Positions 11,376-23,325 are shown, counted from the first letter of the stretch. The stretch: 64,000 nucleotides of DNA from Orientallactaga sibirica (GCA_036365145.1 JAEOAD010000005.1:1550001-1614000); one strand, 5' to 3'. Numbers and translations are program-made. Notes: a model not told the origin generated them from the letters alone.

Positions 11376-11695
11376 AATCGAGACCTTGGAAAAGGTTATG
11401 CAAAACTTTGCTATTCAATTACATCTTTAAGTTATTCCACTTCTTTCACAATAATTACCTTTTATTTCTTGCCTTATGAATCTGAATAGGAGTACTCTGT
11501 CAAGTTTATTTCTCCTGGCCTCCAATACCTCTGTTTCTGTTCCTATTGCTGTTTGTTTGGTTTTGTTTCTATGTGGGGGTTGTGTACGTTAGTGGGTGCG
11601 TGAGTGCCTGTATATGTTGAGGCAGAGAAGTGTGTAAGCACTGGGAATGAAAGCCAGGGGCCCCAACCTGAAATGTAATTCCGCAGGTATGCTAT
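11376..11695. other. unique sequence, start possibly B4-related
   Basis: The first part is unrecognised. A GT-rich patch at 11570-11625 leads into the B4 element and may be its eroded 3' tail. Confidence 0.4.
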
Positions 11696-11917
11696 CCGCC
11701 TTTTTTAGACAGGATCTCTTTCTGATCAGAGACCCACTGACTTAGGCTTTCCTGGTCGGACAGCACGCCCTATGCGTCTGCTTGTCTCTTCCTCTCTGGC
11801 ACTGGGATTACACATGCACGCCTCCATACCACTCTTTATATGAGCGCCGGACCAAAACCAAGTTGTTTTGTTTACAAGGGAAGCACTTTACGAATTGTGC
11901 TGTCTCCCTAGCCCCTA
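11696..11917 (-). mobile_element. B4 SINE (ID-B1 hybrid), antisense
   Basis: Reads as a reverse-complement B1-like part (GACAGGATCTCTTTCTGATC to CACTGGGATTACACATGCAC) followed by a reverse-complement ID-like head (GGAAGCACTTTACG to CTCCCTAGCCCC). That order is the B4 layout. It is old and diverged. Confidence 0.72.
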
Positions 11918-12345
11918 TTTCTGTCTCAGACCTATTTAATACTTGATATTTCCTTGTTCTTTGAGATGTAAAAATTCTTCACCTTCACCTAATTTTATTT
12001 GAAATTGGTTATTAATATTATTGTTATTATAATACAATGCATTGTTATTGTCACCATTGAAATTCATCCCGTGAACTATTGATGAGATTCTTGGCTGAAT
12101 TTATTTTTTGTAAAAATCTCATGTTCCTGGATACAACAATAAAGATACAAAGTATTTCAATTTCTAAGGGTCGTTTTGAATTCTTTTAGAAATAGAAGCC
12201 TAGGAGACAATGCTTCCACCTATTGAGACAGAGATGTTGGAAAATCCATATGAATACGATGACACAGTATGTGAGACTGAATCTACATAAAACTGCAAGA
12301 TGTTGGCAAGCATTTAGGGTACTCACTAAAATGTTCTCTATTAAG
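11918..12345. other. AT-rich DNA, nothing recognised
   Basis: No repeat, exon or RNA gene seen. Confidence 0.55.
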
Positions 12346-12360
12346 AAAAAGCAGAAATGG

Positions 12361-12515
12361 GCCGGGCGTGGTGGTGCATGCCTTTCATCCCAGCCTTCGG
12401 GAGGCAGAGGTAGGAGGATCGCTGTGAGATCGAGGCCACCCTGAGACTACACAGTGAATTCCAGGTCAGCCTGGGCTAGAGTGAGACCCTACCTCAAAAA
12501 AACAAACAAACAAAC
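12361..12515 (+). mobile_element. B1 SINE with target duplication
   Basis: Sense B1 with an (AAAC)n tail. AAAAAGCAGAAATGG flanks it at 12346-12360 and about 12517-12531, a perfect duplication that fixes both ends. Confidence 0.96.
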
Positions 12516-12531
12516 AAAAAAGCAGAAATGG

Positions 12532-13063
12532 ACAGATTGAATTAATAATGAGTTTAATAGTTGTGCATTATTATTCTGAATAATGAGTGTCCACTTTACA
12601 GTTTCTCAATTGCTCAGAAGAAATAAATTAAACAATTGTAGGCAATTAATAACAAGTATCATTACACATCATTTATTATTTTATAAAAAATGACAACACA
12701 ATAAATATCAAAATAAGAATGATCCACAATGTATCTGTCAGACATGAAAAGCTCAGAAGGGATGTTAAGATGTTATATTGATAAGTTAATACACTCAACT
12801 CATCTGGTAGTGACATTTCCATTTGTAAGTTATTATAGTCGAGAATAAGAGCTCAAACAAAGCATCAAATGAATCTGTGCTAATGATGAATTACATTACA
12901 AAATATATAGAATTACATTACAAGATATATAAGTTGACATGTGATAATGGGGGAAATAAAATTAAGTATTGCTAGAGTATCCTCTTTTAAAAAAATAAAA
13001 ATCAATCCAAATCTATGGCTTCAGGGTATGGCTTTCTCCCCCTTCCCCCAGCAGGACACTTGT

Positions 13064-13064
<1 letters not shown>
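12532..13064. other. AT-rich DNA, nothing recognised
   Basis: Many TTA/TAA runs. A short near-repeat of ATAGAATTACATTACAA occurs at about 12906. No gene seen. Confidence 0.55.

Positions 13065-13065
<1 letters not shown>

Positions 13066-13100
<35 letters not shown>
13066..13100 (+). repeat. (CT)n microsatellite
   Basis: About 16 CT units, perfect in the middle. It is not attached to a DIP element, unlike most CT tracts in the window. Confidence 0.95.
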
Positions 13101-13102
<2 letters not shown>

Positions 13103-13124
13103 ACAATACAGGCTATTACCAATG

Positions 13125-14110
13125 TCCTTGTTTACCCAACAGAACTAGATGGTAAGGCCCTGTTGCTTAAGACACCACATGCTGGGGTTGCAGGACAGTG
13201 AGAAATCAAGCTGGAGATGAGCTGGAAGCCTCCACCCTGCTGGCCAGATGCCGTAGTGCTGGACAGTGTTATACAAGCTGTAAGGGGAGAAAAGTCTTCA
13301 ACGGTCTCAAGCAACGAACTCTGCAAGGCAAGAAATGTCCACCGGTGCCATAATGGCACGAAGGTAATGAGGGGAACCTATCGCTCTCTGATTGGTTTAA
13401 TCTTGCTTCATAGGAAGTAATTCATGCTTGGCAGTGAAAATGTAGCCAAAAGTTTATGGCTTAGAAACCCTAGGACTTAGAGGGAAGCTATAGCTGCCCT
13501 CTGGCTAATTATGTTGAGCCGGTCAAAGTGCTTTCTAAATGTGTACGTTTATGCCCATTGAATAATGCTGGTCACACTTAGTGAAACTTCTTACAAATGA
13601 CAATGACAAGACTCATCAACGTGACAATCTAAGAGAAAGCCCTGTGCTAGACACTGAAGGAATCATCTCTGTCACATCTCCATCACTGAGGAGGACGTGG
13701 CAGAAATAAGGACTGTTGTCGTCACTGTTAGCCAGAGAAACTTCTCTATGGAGATCGTGGTAGACACTGGGGGGAATCAAAACTCACCGAAGCGGAGTAT
13801 AAGAGATTGCTGAGACCTAACACTAAATAAGGCACCTCCACCAACCCACACCCCCCCAAGGCTCAGCGAACACAGCAGAAGAGGTTGTAGAAAGAAAAGT
13901 GAGGGCCAATGGAAGGGGAGAAGTGATTTGCAATACTGCCTTCCAGATGCATATTTGTTGTGGTAACATGTCCTCACAGGGGCTAGTCCTCCTTAAACAA
14001 GACCTGCATAATCGGAGGGAAAGCATGATGACATCCAAATAGAGGGGAAATGAGTTGGAAACAAGACAGGATTCAAAACAGTCACATCTCAAAGCTCACG
14101 ACCCATGGAA
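13125..14110 (+). mobile_element. LINE-1 non-coding 3' region
   Basis: Matches in outline the long non-coding 3' part of an older rodent L1, beginning with the phrase around AAGACACCACATGCTGGGG and continuing through GGCACGAAGGTAATGAGGGG and AATGCTGGTCACACTTAGTG. The antisense element at 62.7-64.0 kb belongs to the same family. Small frames on both strands here are not genes. Confidence 0.75.
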
Positions 14111-14939
14111 CAGTGAAGGAAGACAAAGATCTTTCTCAAAGCAGAGGGCGAAGTGATCGCTTGAGCAGATGCAATGGTTCGTGCAAGTTGCGCTTCTGTG
14201 CAAGCTGTGCTTACTGGTGCATGGAGATGAGCCAGAGGAGCCTTGTCACAGCGTCTTCCATCAGCAGAAAGCAGCATTTCATGGGGCTGAGGAAGAGCCC
14301 CACTGATGCCAGCAGTCCTAGTTACAGAAAGTAACTAATATTAGCAATGCTAAATTAGCATATTCTTGAGGTAATTGTGCAAAAGGTTATCATACCAGAG
14401 GAAGAGCACCCCCAAATCCAATGAACTGGGGTAGCATAGGACTCAAAATGAGGTAGTACCCCCAGGAGAGAGTGCTGGGGATCCAGTCTGTACAAATGCC
14501 TAACTATCCATAATGATGTGAAAAGTCTCTCAAAGGGCTTCATAAAGTCGCATGTGTGTCAGGAGTATCTGAAATAGTTATCAACAAAACACAGATTTGT
14601 CAGATTTACACAAAAAAAGGGGGATTACTAACCTACTAAGCATGTAATAATATCTCATTTGGTATTTCCCATTTCTCTACCTATTAGTGAACTTGGTGGT
14701 CTTTTGTGTATTTCTTTGCCATTTTTTCTTTTCTCATTTCTAAGATATCTGATTAGTTTAAAATATTTTCCTTTGGGGGATAGTCTTTGGTCTAAATGCT
14801 ATAATTTTAAATCTAATATATTTTACCTGATTATCAGTTACTTTCTTTGGATATTATCTTTAAATATACTATTATTATTTCTTAAAATTATTTATTTACA
14901 CATGTGTGTCTCTGTGTGTGATGATGATGATGATCACTT
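14111..14939. other. unassigned, between two L1 3' regions
   Basis: 14111-14660 may be more L1 tail or unique DNA. 14660-14880 is T-rich. A short TG and GAT repeat patch lies at 14900-14935. The open frame at 14659-14985 is hydrophobic because of T-richness and shows no motif. Confidence 0.4.
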
Positions 14940-15317
14940 GGCAGATTCAAAACTCAGCAAAGTGCTGAGAAGAAGTTACAGTTGAGTGTTTAGCTCTGGC
15001 TGACACATCCCTATCACACACCAAGGCTCTGGGACTACTGCTGAAGAGGTGGCAGAACGAATATAAGATCCAAAGGAAGGGGAGGGGTACTTTGCAATTT
15101 GTCTTCCTGATACAAACTGGCCATGACACTCATGTGGCTGATGCTGCCTTCACAAGACCTGAATAATAAGAGGAAAATAATGATGAAAAAACAGAACAGG
15201 GACCTGTTAGAAATAATAATGGGGGAAGGAGAGAAAGGAAGGTTGTGGGAGAGGATTATGATCATGGTATATTGTATATATCGATGGAGGTTGTCAATAA
15301 ATATTTTTTAAAAAACA
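14940..15317 (+). mobile_element. LINE-1 3' end
   Basis: A second L1 3' terminus repeats the order seen at 13.77-14.02 kb (AAAACTCAGCAAAG, then GCTGAAGAGGTGGCAGAACG). It ends with ATGGTATATTGTATATAT and GAGGTTGTCAATAAATA, followed by an A-rich tail. The terminal AATAAA is the L1 polyadenylation signal. Confidence 0.8.
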
Positions 15318-15490
15318 GAGTGCTTGCCACTCAAGAATTAGGTCCTAGGGTCTGAGAACTAGAACCTATGCAAACAGCTGGTCATGGCCACACATGTGTA
15401 TTACCCTGTCTATAGAGGTTGGGGTATACTGGAGAATCACTGAGGCTTGCTCAAGGGAAAAATGGGAGATCCATGTTGTGAAAAATTCCA
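15318..15490 (+). mobile_element. B4-like SINE
   Basis: ID-like head (AGTGCTTGCCACTCAAG, GGGTCTGAGAACTAGAACC) followed by a B1-like part with GGTTGGGGTATACTGGAGAA and GCTTGCTCAAGGG. Sense orientation, old. Confidence 0.62.
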
Positions 15491-15494
15491 GTCT

Positions 15495-15723
15495 CAGGCT
15501 GGAGAGATGACTCAGTAGTTAAGGCACTTGCCTGCAAAGCCTCATCACTTGGGTTTGATTCCCCAGTACTCACGTAAAAGCATATGCACAAGGTAAGGCA
15601 TGTATCTGGAGTTTGTTTGCATCAGCTGAAGGCCCTGGTGCACTGATTCCCTCTCTCTCTCCCCCTATCTCTCTTCTCCTCTCTCTCTCTCTCAGATTGC
15701 AAACAAATAAATAAAAGTACTTT
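15495..15723 (+). mobile_element. DIP SINE, host of a second DIP
   Basis: Sense copy with an intact-looking head and a CT tract at about 15648-15694. Its A-rich tail contains the target of the next insertion. Confidence 0.9.
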
Positions 15724-15922
15724 AAGAATATTTTATTCATTTATTTTTATTTATTTAAGTGAGAGAGAGGCAGATAGAGAGAGAAAATGGGCACACCAGA
15801 GTCTCCAGCCACTGAAAATGAATGCCAGATACATGTGCCACTTTGTGCATTTGGGTCCTGGGGAATCAGACCTAGGTCCTCTGACTTTGCAGGCAAACTG
15901 CTAAGGCATCCCTCCAGCCCCG
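15724..15922 (-). mobile_element. DIP SINE inserted in the tail of another DIP
   Basis: Antisense DIP flanked by AAAGTACTTT at 15714-15723 and 15923-15932. The duplication places the insertion just beyond the tail of the sense DIP, so this copy is the younger of the two. Confidence 0.95.
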
Positions 15923-15932
15923 AAAGTACTTT

Positions 15933-16160
15933 CTGAAAAATAAAAGAAAGAATCCAATCAAGAAAATTCACAGAATAAAATGTGTCTTTTATTTCACTCT
16001 TATTTATGGATGAATAAGAACTTATAATAGTTAAATATATGTATTTTACTTTCTTTATGCATTAAGCTGTTACCAGGCATCTATACTAACACTATACATT
16101 AGCTATTGAATAGGGCCACACAAAACATGGTGACTACTTCATTCCATCATGGAACACCTG
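15933..16160. other. AT-rich DNA, nothing recognised
   Basis: No recognisable feature. Confidence 0.5.
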
Positions 16161-16835
16161 AATCATTATGTTAGTTTTATTTTTTATTTTCTAAAGAACC
16201 TTCCTATTGTTTTCATAGTGGTTATACTATTTATGTCCCCACCCACCATCAGTGTGTAAGTGTTCTTTTCCTCTACACCTTGCAAACATTTTTTAAAATT
16301 TTGTCATATTTAATTTCTCAATGGGTGAAACAGAATCTCACTATAGTATTGTTATCCATTCTCTGATCATTTAGCATGTTATTCATTCATTTATTGGACA
16401 CTTGCTTTTGTTTATCAGAATGTGTATTCAGATCATGTTCCATATTTTTAATTGGATTGTGATTTAGTTGTATTATTATTACATTTTGAATTTTTTATTT
16501 CAAGTATTCCTCTTCAGTCAGAAGAAATAGCTGGTAAACATATTGTCACATTCTATAAGTTGTCGTTTCATTCTAATTTTTTTCCTCTGCTGTGAAGTTT
16601 TTACATTTTTGTTTAGGTTTTTCTTTTTCTAAGAAGCTTTGTTTATCACTTCTTGCCTTTAGAATCTTATCTAGAACATCTTTGTGCTGATATTAATATG
16701 AAATTCATGTATTTCCCTTATGTTTTCCATGAGTAGTTTCAGAGTAATGGGTATTAAAGTCTTTTGTTTAATTTTGAGTTGATTCTTCCTCAAAGTGAAA
16801 GATAGTGAGCTAAGTTTTTCATCTGTTAGTCAAAT
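16161..16835 (-). mobile_element. old LINE-1 fragment, antisense
   Basis: Reads as the reverse complement of the L1 ORF2 3' half. Successive landmarks are TTTTCATAGTGGTTATACTA, CACCCACCATCAGTGTGTAA, GTGTATTCAGATCATGTTCC, and GTTTAATTTTGAGTTGATTC. Highly diverged, a mammalian-wide L1 age class. No open frame survives. Confidence 0.78.
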
Positions 16836-17084
16836 TAAAAAATAAATAAACAGACAGCTTTTCATTTTTCAGACGTCCTCAACAACTTTCTGTAGAATGC
16901 TGCATCTATACCTCAGCAGCGTTCTTGGTATTTCTCCTAAATCTGGAGATTATATCAATTACATTTTACCTAGATTTTCCAATTTAGGTTGACAATTTGA
17001 TACAAAATCTCCCATGCTTTGAAATAAATGGCACATCTTTTTACATGTTTATTTTTCACCATGCACATATGGAGTACTTAGTAT
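16836..17084. other. AT-rich DNA, nothing recognised
   Basis: No recognisable feature. Confidence 0.45.
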
Positions 17085-17335
17085 TTATCCAGTCAATATG
17101 TATTTATTAAGGACTTTACAATGAGATACAGGCTAATAAATGTGTGTGCTTTCATAAACTTTACATTATGTTAGAGAGAAATGGACAAAAATCCAAATAC
17201 ATAGATATACAATGTAAATTATTATTTCATAATGAGAACTAAGAGAGGATATGAGAATAAGAAATGTAAATTGCATTTAGATAAAACAGGTTAGAGCAAC
17301 ATGAAGTCACTGAATTATTTATGGGATGATAATAT
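17085..17335 (+). mobile_element. possible L2-like ancient repeat
   Basis: Resembles in outline the ancient repeat built around TATTTATTAAGGACTTTACA, then a 'cttacattatgttagagaga' type stretch, then lengths of A-rich filler. The match is weak and based on memory of the family. Confidence 0.35.
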
Positions 17336-17704
17336 CATATACAGAGAACAGAAGATATAAATGATTTAAGAAGTGGAACCTTTGTGTTTGTCCTGAGGTC
17401 AGCTAAAACCAGATCAAAGCTATTACTGTGATAGGAATAAGGGCATTCATTCCAATGTTCTTCCAGAGAGTTTGGTAAGGTTTCTTCATCTCATTTATTG
17501 ATGCGAGAGCGAAAAGGTCAAAAGAAGAGTACAAGGTGCTTCTTGGGATACTGTTCCAATATCATTATCAAGAACTGTAGGCTTAGTCAATGATGATAAC
17601 ATGGAAGTGAGTGTAATGGTCAGTTTTGCTGTATCCCTGTAAAACTAGGATTCTCAGCTGGGCTTTGTTATAGAAGTTAATGTGAGAGAAAAGGTAGTGT
17701 CAAA
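17336..17704. other. unique sequence, nothing firm
   Basis: 17440-17600 has a more coding-like composition on the plus strand, but frames are interrupted and I recognise no protein. It could be a short old retrocopy. Confidence 0.4.
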
Positions 17705-17876
17705 CCTCTGCCCCACCCCCCCAAGGTTGGGTCTCGCTCTAGCCCCTGCTGACCTGGAATTCACTCTATAGTCTCAGACTGGCTTTGAACTCACAGTGAC
17801 CATCTTACCTCTACCTCCTGAGGATTAAAGGGATTAATCCTGCTGGAATTAAAGGTGTGAGCCACCATAACAGGCT
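17705..17876 (-). mobile_element. B1 SINE, antisense
   Basis: Reverse-complement B1 from GGTTGGGTCTCGCTCTAGCC to GGTGTGAGCCACCATAACAGG. An internal partial duplication of GGATTAAAGGGATTAAT makes it longer than usual. Confidence 0.82.
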
Positions 17877-19260
17877 TTATTTTTGAATATGTTTGAAACC
17901 TTACAAGAAGATGACATAAGAAACTGAAGATGGACTAGACTTTTGGAAAATTGGGGTTCAAGTTTGTGAGTTTTCAAATGCATATGCAATATTCTGGAAA
18001 ATATATCACATAAACACTGTGAGTTGCCAATGTCAGCATTGGGGTTTGGGGCTAGAGTTACGTATTCAAGTGTTATTGCTATACTTACATTATTTTCACA
18101 GCCTTGAAGATGATACATTCTTTAACAGTGAATGAAAAGAAAGGAAAAAATGCATGATCACTAAGTTATACAGGTTTAACTTTTGCAGATGTAAAAAGGA
18201 ACTCTTAAAGAAATCAGAAGAAATTTAGGAGAACACAGTATCTTGGATCATTATATCCAGGGTATGGTGTCAAATACTACTTAGGACTTGAAAACAGTAA
18301 CAAATAGTAATTGAGCAGTGACTTTGGTTTCATTTCTTGCCAAAGGCATGGTTTAAAATAGAGATCATGAGGAGACATAGCTGAAAATAGCTCAAAATCC
18401 AGTGTGCATGGAGACAGCCATCAAATGATTACCAAGCAATTGAAAGTTGTATTTGTGTGAAATCTTCCAAAACAAAAGGATATTGGTATTATTGGAAGAA
18501 ATATTTTTCCAGCTGTGTGGACTAGGTACTAATATTTTCTGCCATGTTGTTTAGACTTATAATAAGAGAACAAATAAGAGGTAATAGTAGGTAAAAAAGA
18601 TGAAAGGGAAATAAAACAACAATAAGAAACATATCTGTCATAAGGTTTCTATACCAGGAAATAGGACTGACAACCTGCAGGGCTGACAGACCACTTTGGG
18701 ACTGTAGAAGAGAGTGTAAATAGAGAGAATTAAAGAGCAATAGGATGAGAAAACTATGTGTAAGTGACTCAGTTATTTCAATATAAGGTATGACTTCACT
18801 GAAGACAGTAAGACAATTATGAGAGTTCAAAGATGAGTACAAACAAATCACAATTTACTGTTTTAAACAATCACTTCAGTAAAACATATCAGATGGCTTG
18901 GGAGGCTAGAATAGATACAAATATATCAGACTGCTTAGGAGAGAGGCTAGAAGAAATAATCACAGATGATAAAGGAAGTGAATCACAGGAACTCGCTAAG
19001 CAGCTGCTACTACAGTCAGAAAGTGAATGTGGAAATGAAGACAGGGAACACGAGTGTGTCTGGAACCAATGATTTCATGTCTTGCCTGCTTTCTTTGGGG
19101 CTCCTGGCAAGGCATGAACTAAATGAGATCTTTATATTGTAATGGAGTTATAACGACACAGAAAGTACGAACTAAGATGAAATTTTTTCAAAGATTTATG
19201 TGACTTGATGCTGACTTCTTAATTTCTGTCTGAGGACAACATTAGTGTAAGCAATAAAAA
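17877..19260. other. unique sequence, nothing recognised
   Basis: About 1.4 kb without a repeat I can name. The 109-codon frame at 18522-18851 (-) and the 79-codon frame at 18833-19072 (+) lack known motifs and have no splice or promoter context. The second is acidic near its end, but I would not call it a gene. Confidence 0.45.
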
Positions 19261-19325
19261 TGACATTTAAATTTATTTATTTATTTATTTATTTAGGAGG
19301 GAGAGAAAGAGAGTAATGGGTCACC
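19261..19325 (-). mobile_element. DIP SINE tail fragment
   Basis: (TTTA)n followed by a GA-rich stretch and a short piece of DIP body, then unrelated DNA. Truncated antisense copy. Confidence 0.55.
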
Positions 19326-20653
19326 ATATATTCTATTTACAAATATGAGTTTTGAAACTAGAAACATAGGATGCAGTTTTGTATGTGAACAATGGAATGG
19401 TGCATGGAAAAAATTTAATACTGTTTTTATTAAGTGTGAAATATTATAGTAAGAGATTACCTTGTTTTACTCCAAAATTAGCCAATGGACATGCACTGCT
19501 AATAGTCCATTTTTATCAAGGAAGCTAAGATTAGAGATTCAGTATCATTCTTCAGGTCTCATAGCTACTCAATGAGAGAGAAGGATAATTCAGGAATACA
19601 TGATACAGTAAACCAGTACATTCTCATATCTTCCAATGCAGATACAATGCTAATCAGAAGAATCTTGATTGTCCAAGTAATATAATTTTACCTGTTCCCT
19701 AATTCACTTGACGTTTATAGCCAAATTTAACTATAAAACATAAAATTTTTAGTTAACCCAAAATAGCACTCCTTAAGAAACAGGTAATTATGTTAAAATT
19801 GCCATAATGTAGTTCTTATCATAAAAAGCATGGATTGTAAAGTTGCATAAACATTTGAAAAAGATCACAAAGTGCCCAATTTTACTGACTCACATTTCAT
19901 TTCTAGGAAACATTAGCCTACGTAAAATGCCACTGGCCCTAAGGAACAGAACAGAATTTTGTGTTAGCCTAAGGACGTCCATATTGTGGAGATGAAGTGT
20001 CTGAGACGGATTAAATCAGAAATTGAAGAAAGCTTCTTGGTCTTCATATTCTGCAACTCTTCTCGGGGGTAGTCCCTGACTCAGTATACTGGCCATCACT
20101 CCAATGAGCAGTCAGGCTTATCCAACCATAGCAGAATGGAGAGAAGGACCACATGTCTTCTGATGAACTGGATGATCCAATCTGCCCTCCAGACTGAAAG
20201 CCTAATTATGCAACTCACACACAACCAAAGGAAAAATGTAGTGTGAGAGTACCCATCTAGGGAATGTAAGCATGACCTGAGTACCTACAGAACCAGAGGA
20301 AATTAACAGAACAGAATCAAATGTCACATCGTTTACTATGTGAGAAATACTCCAGGGAATGTGCTCACTGTTCACTTAAAAACTTCAAGGAAATTGTCTC
20401 AAAACAAAATAAATATTCCTATAAAATTAGCATGGAGACCATATTTTAAGATTGAAGCATAAAGACTTTGACTATGAATGTTCCAGACCTGCAAAGAACA
20501 CAGTTTATTTAGTGTTGAGTTCAGAGAAAGAAATGGGAGTAATTTCTCCAAAAGTGTTCAGGGAGGAAAGTCAGCACGCATGTGTGCCAAGGGTTAATTA
20601 AAAACAAACATTGAGAAGTTTTATGATTAGCTCTCACAGTAAGAACGATTCTT
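19326..20653. other. unique sequence, nothing recognised
   Basis: 19930-20420 is richer in GC and could be an unidentified old repeat. I cannot assign it to a family. No open frame of note. Confidence 0.45.
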
Positions 20654-20899
20654 GGGCTGGACAGACGGCTTAGTGATTGAGGGCTTGTCTGTGAAGGCTA
20701 AGGACTCAGGTTCAATTCTCCAGGACCCACGTAAGCCAGAGGCACAGGTGGCACATGTGTCAGGAGTTCATTTGCAAGTAGCTGGAGGCCTTAGCATACT
20801 CATTCTCGTTCTCTCTCTCAGTTTTTCTCTCTCTCAATCTCTCTCTCTCTGTCTCTCCCTCTTTTCCCCACTCTAAATAAATAAATAAATAAATAAAAC
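20654..20899 (+). mobile_element. DIP SINE
   Basis: Sense copy: head GGGCTGGACAGACGGCTTAG, B-box-like GGTTCAATTCTCC, CT tract at 20810-20860, and an (AAAT)n tail. Confidence 0.92.
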
Positions 20900-21005
20900 A
20901 TTTTTTTTAAAAATAACTATTGTCTGAAAGAAAGGAAAGACAGGAGTATATAAGCAAAAGAGAGACAGAGAGAGAGAGAGATGCAAAAGTAAAAAGAGAA
21001 TCTAT

Positions 21006-21250
21006 GGCTGGCGAGATGGCTTAATGGTTAAAGTGCTTGCCTGTGAGGCCTAAGTACTCATATTCAACTCTCCAGATCCCATGCAAGCCAGATGCATAAG
21101 GTAATGAAAGCACACAAGGTCACACATGCATACAAGGTTGCACCCACTTCAAACTTGATTGCAGTGGCTGAAGGCCCTTGCATGCCATTTTTCTCACTCT
21201 CTCACGCTCTCTCTCTCATTAAAAAAAAAAAAAAAAAGAAAGAAAGAAAT
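21006..21250 (+). mobile_element. DIP SINE
   Basis: Sense copy with an internal partial duplication near 21110-21150 (CACAAGGTCACACATGCATA, then a similar stretch), a CT tract and a long A/GAAA tail. Confidence 0.9.
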
Positions 21251-21272
21251 TTACCATATAAAATCTAAAAGC

Positions 21273-21425
21273 ATAGCCGGGAGTGGTGGTGCACACCTTT
21301 AAACCTAGCACTGGGGAGACAAAGGCAGGAGAACAGACCTGAGCTCAAGGCAAGCTTGAGGCTAAAGAATGAGCTCCAGGTCAGCCTAGAACAGAGTGAA
21401 ATTCTGCCTCAGTAACAGACCAATA
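21273..21425 (+). mobile_element. B1 SINE
   Basis: Sense B1 starting AGCCGGGAGTGGTGGTGCAC. It carries several substitutions in the right half, so it is older than the near-consensus copies. Confidence 0.88.
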
Positions 21426-21639
21426 CAGATCCAAATGCTGAAAGAATCAAGCATCAACAGCAAATAACCACAAAGTCAGTGGCATACGTTAGCAAAATAA
21501 TAATAAGAAAAAAACATGTGAGGACCTTTTGATAAAAAAAATATATCTTCCTCTCTTGAAAAGAAAAAGTTTGCCTCCATCTAAGATGAGATATTCTGAA
21601 TATAAAGAAAATCAAGATTACTAAAGTAATTTGAAAGAT

Positions 21640-21735
21640 GTGCATCTGGCTTACGTGGGTCCTGAAGAATCAAACTGGGATCCTTTGGCTTTGCAGGCAT
21701 CGCCTTAACTGCTAAGCCATCTATCAGCACCCAAA
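21640..21735 (-). mobile_element. DIP SINE, head half only
   Basis: Only the tRNA-like half is present, reading TGCATCTGGCTTACGTGGGT to GCTAAGCCATCTATCAGC. The tail and GA tract are missing, an unusual 3'-truncated form. Confidence 0.8.
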
Positions 21736-21919
21736 ATACTTAGCAAAACATGTGCAGAATTTACAACCCTTGTCACTGTTGTCTGGAAAACAGTAGGATG
21801 GTTCTTTTCCAAATTTAAAAATAAAATAACCCTATAGTTCAGCAACCCCTCCTCTGTGTATCTACAACAAAAATAGTAGAATTAGGGTCTTAAAGAGATG
21901 TTTGCATTCTCATTTTTAT

Positions 21920-22085
21920 AGCCTTTGGTAAAATAACTATTACAGAGTGCACTTATGAGAGTTGTCATGAACATCAAATAAGGATATACATATTAACTTA
22001 CTTCTTTGTAATAGTGAGCAATCAATTAATGCTATAGACAACAATGATGATACAAGTTTTAGTTGAATGTAACATTTCTATAATG
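21920..22085 (+). mobile_element. MIR element
   Basis: Matches the 3' half of MIR in outline, with GAGAGTTGTCATGAACATCA, an AAATAAGGATA-type stretch and GTGAGCAATCAATTAATGCT. MIRs are ancient tRNA-derived SINEs shared by mammals. Confidence 0.55.
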
Positions 22086-22350
22086 ACTACTCTTCTTATG
22101 TTTCTGGAAACAATCTAAATATTAAGTTAAAAAACTAAATTTTTTTTTCTTCGGTTTATATGGCAACCGATTAATTTATGCATTTATGCTTTACACTTAG
22201 GTAGTATTAACAGCTAGCATGGTCTTTTTCTTTACAGGTATGATATTTATGTGCTGCCTACATAGATAAAAGGCACTTGGTAATTGTTTGTTAAATGATT
22301 GAGGAATGGAAAGTAAGACAGAAGACTGAGTGAAAAACATAAATTATTTG
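22086..22350. other. unique sequence, nothing recognised
   Basis: Short A/T-rich spacer. TTAAATGATTGAGGAATGG at about 22292 could be the end of an ancient repeat. Confidence 0.4.
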
Positions 22351-22351
22351 A

Positions 22352-22488
22352 GCCGGGTGTGGTGGTGCACGCCTTTAATCCCAGCCCTTGGGAGGCAGAG
22401 GTAGGAGGATCTCTGTGAGTTCAAGGCCACCCTGAGACTACATAATGAATTCCAGGTCAGCCTAGCCTAGAGTGAGACCCTACCTCAG

Positions 22489-22538
<50 letters not shown>
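22352..22538 (+). mobile_element. B1 SINE with long (AAAT)n tail
   Basis: Near-consensus B1 (GCCGGGTGTGGTGGTGCACG) with about ten AAAT units at 22496-22538. The flanks AAATTATTTG and AAATAATTTG form a target duplication with one difference. Confidence 0.93.
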
Positions 22539-22541
<3 letters not shown>

Positions 22542-22589
22542 GACACTTATCTAGTGCTCTTAATTTATGTTTTAAAAACTATAAAATTT

Positions 22590-22802
22590 GGGCTGGAAAG
22601 ATGGCTTAGCAATTAAAGGCCATGAATGAAAAACCAAAGAACCCAGGTTTGATTCCCTAATGCCCATGTAAAGCCAGATGCACAAGGTGGTGCATGCATC
22701 TAGAGTTCATTTACAGTGGCTAGAAGCCCTGGCATGGCCATTCTCTCTCTCCCCCATTCTTTCATCTTTTTTTTTTTTTCTCTCTCAAGTAAATAAATTA
22801 AC
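22590..22802 (+). mobile_element. DIP SINE
   Basis: Sense copy with a mutated A-box area (CATGAATGAAAAACC in place of the usual GCTTGCCTGC region), a T run inside the CT tract and an AAATAAATTAA tail. Confidence 0.87.
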
Positions 22803-23325
22803 TTAAATTCAAAATTTTAAAAGCTATAGAAATAAGTATTAACAGTTAGGTTTTAAACAAAAAAAGTAGGCAATTCATAAACATAGGTTATATTTTAAAG
22901 TCCTGTATTTCCAAAGCCACATACTTGAAAAAGTCTTACCTCCATTGCACACAGATGTTTCCATGGCCCTTGTAATATACTGATAATGAGAGCTCACTTG
23001 ATTATCACGAGTTTTGGTAGGGAACACTGTGGGAAGGCTAGTATCTGACAGGTAAATGTTGAACAACTAGAGTTACAGGGCTGGAAGCACTGCAGAAGAA
23101 AGTTTGGGACTAACTTGTCATTCAGTGTTTTAAAAAAATCCCTCCTAATTCTCAAATGAGATCTCAACACACAACAGGAAAAATGATAAGTGGGATGTGT
23201 TTGAAAAGTTTCTCTCAAAAGTATCAACTCCAAAACTTGGGATTCCTGAAGAAAAATTCTTAATTTCAAGGTTTTTATTTTCTCTTTTTGTTTATGTATT
23301 TGATTTACAGATGGCCAAGTACAAC
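22803..23325. other. unique sequence, nothing recognised
   Basis: Two minus-strand frames (22875-23066 and 22994-23269) are open for 60-90 codons but show no motif. No repeat recognised. Confidence 0.45.

Noticed and set aside
14659..14985. 108-codon hydrophobic frame on the plus strand
   Set aside because: T-rich DNA read as Phe/Leu/Ile. It runs into an L1 3' region.
18522..18851. 109-codon hydrophobic frame on the minus strand
   Set aside because: The hydrophobicity comes from A/T-rich composition. No signal or transmembrane pattern typical of a family, and no exon signals.
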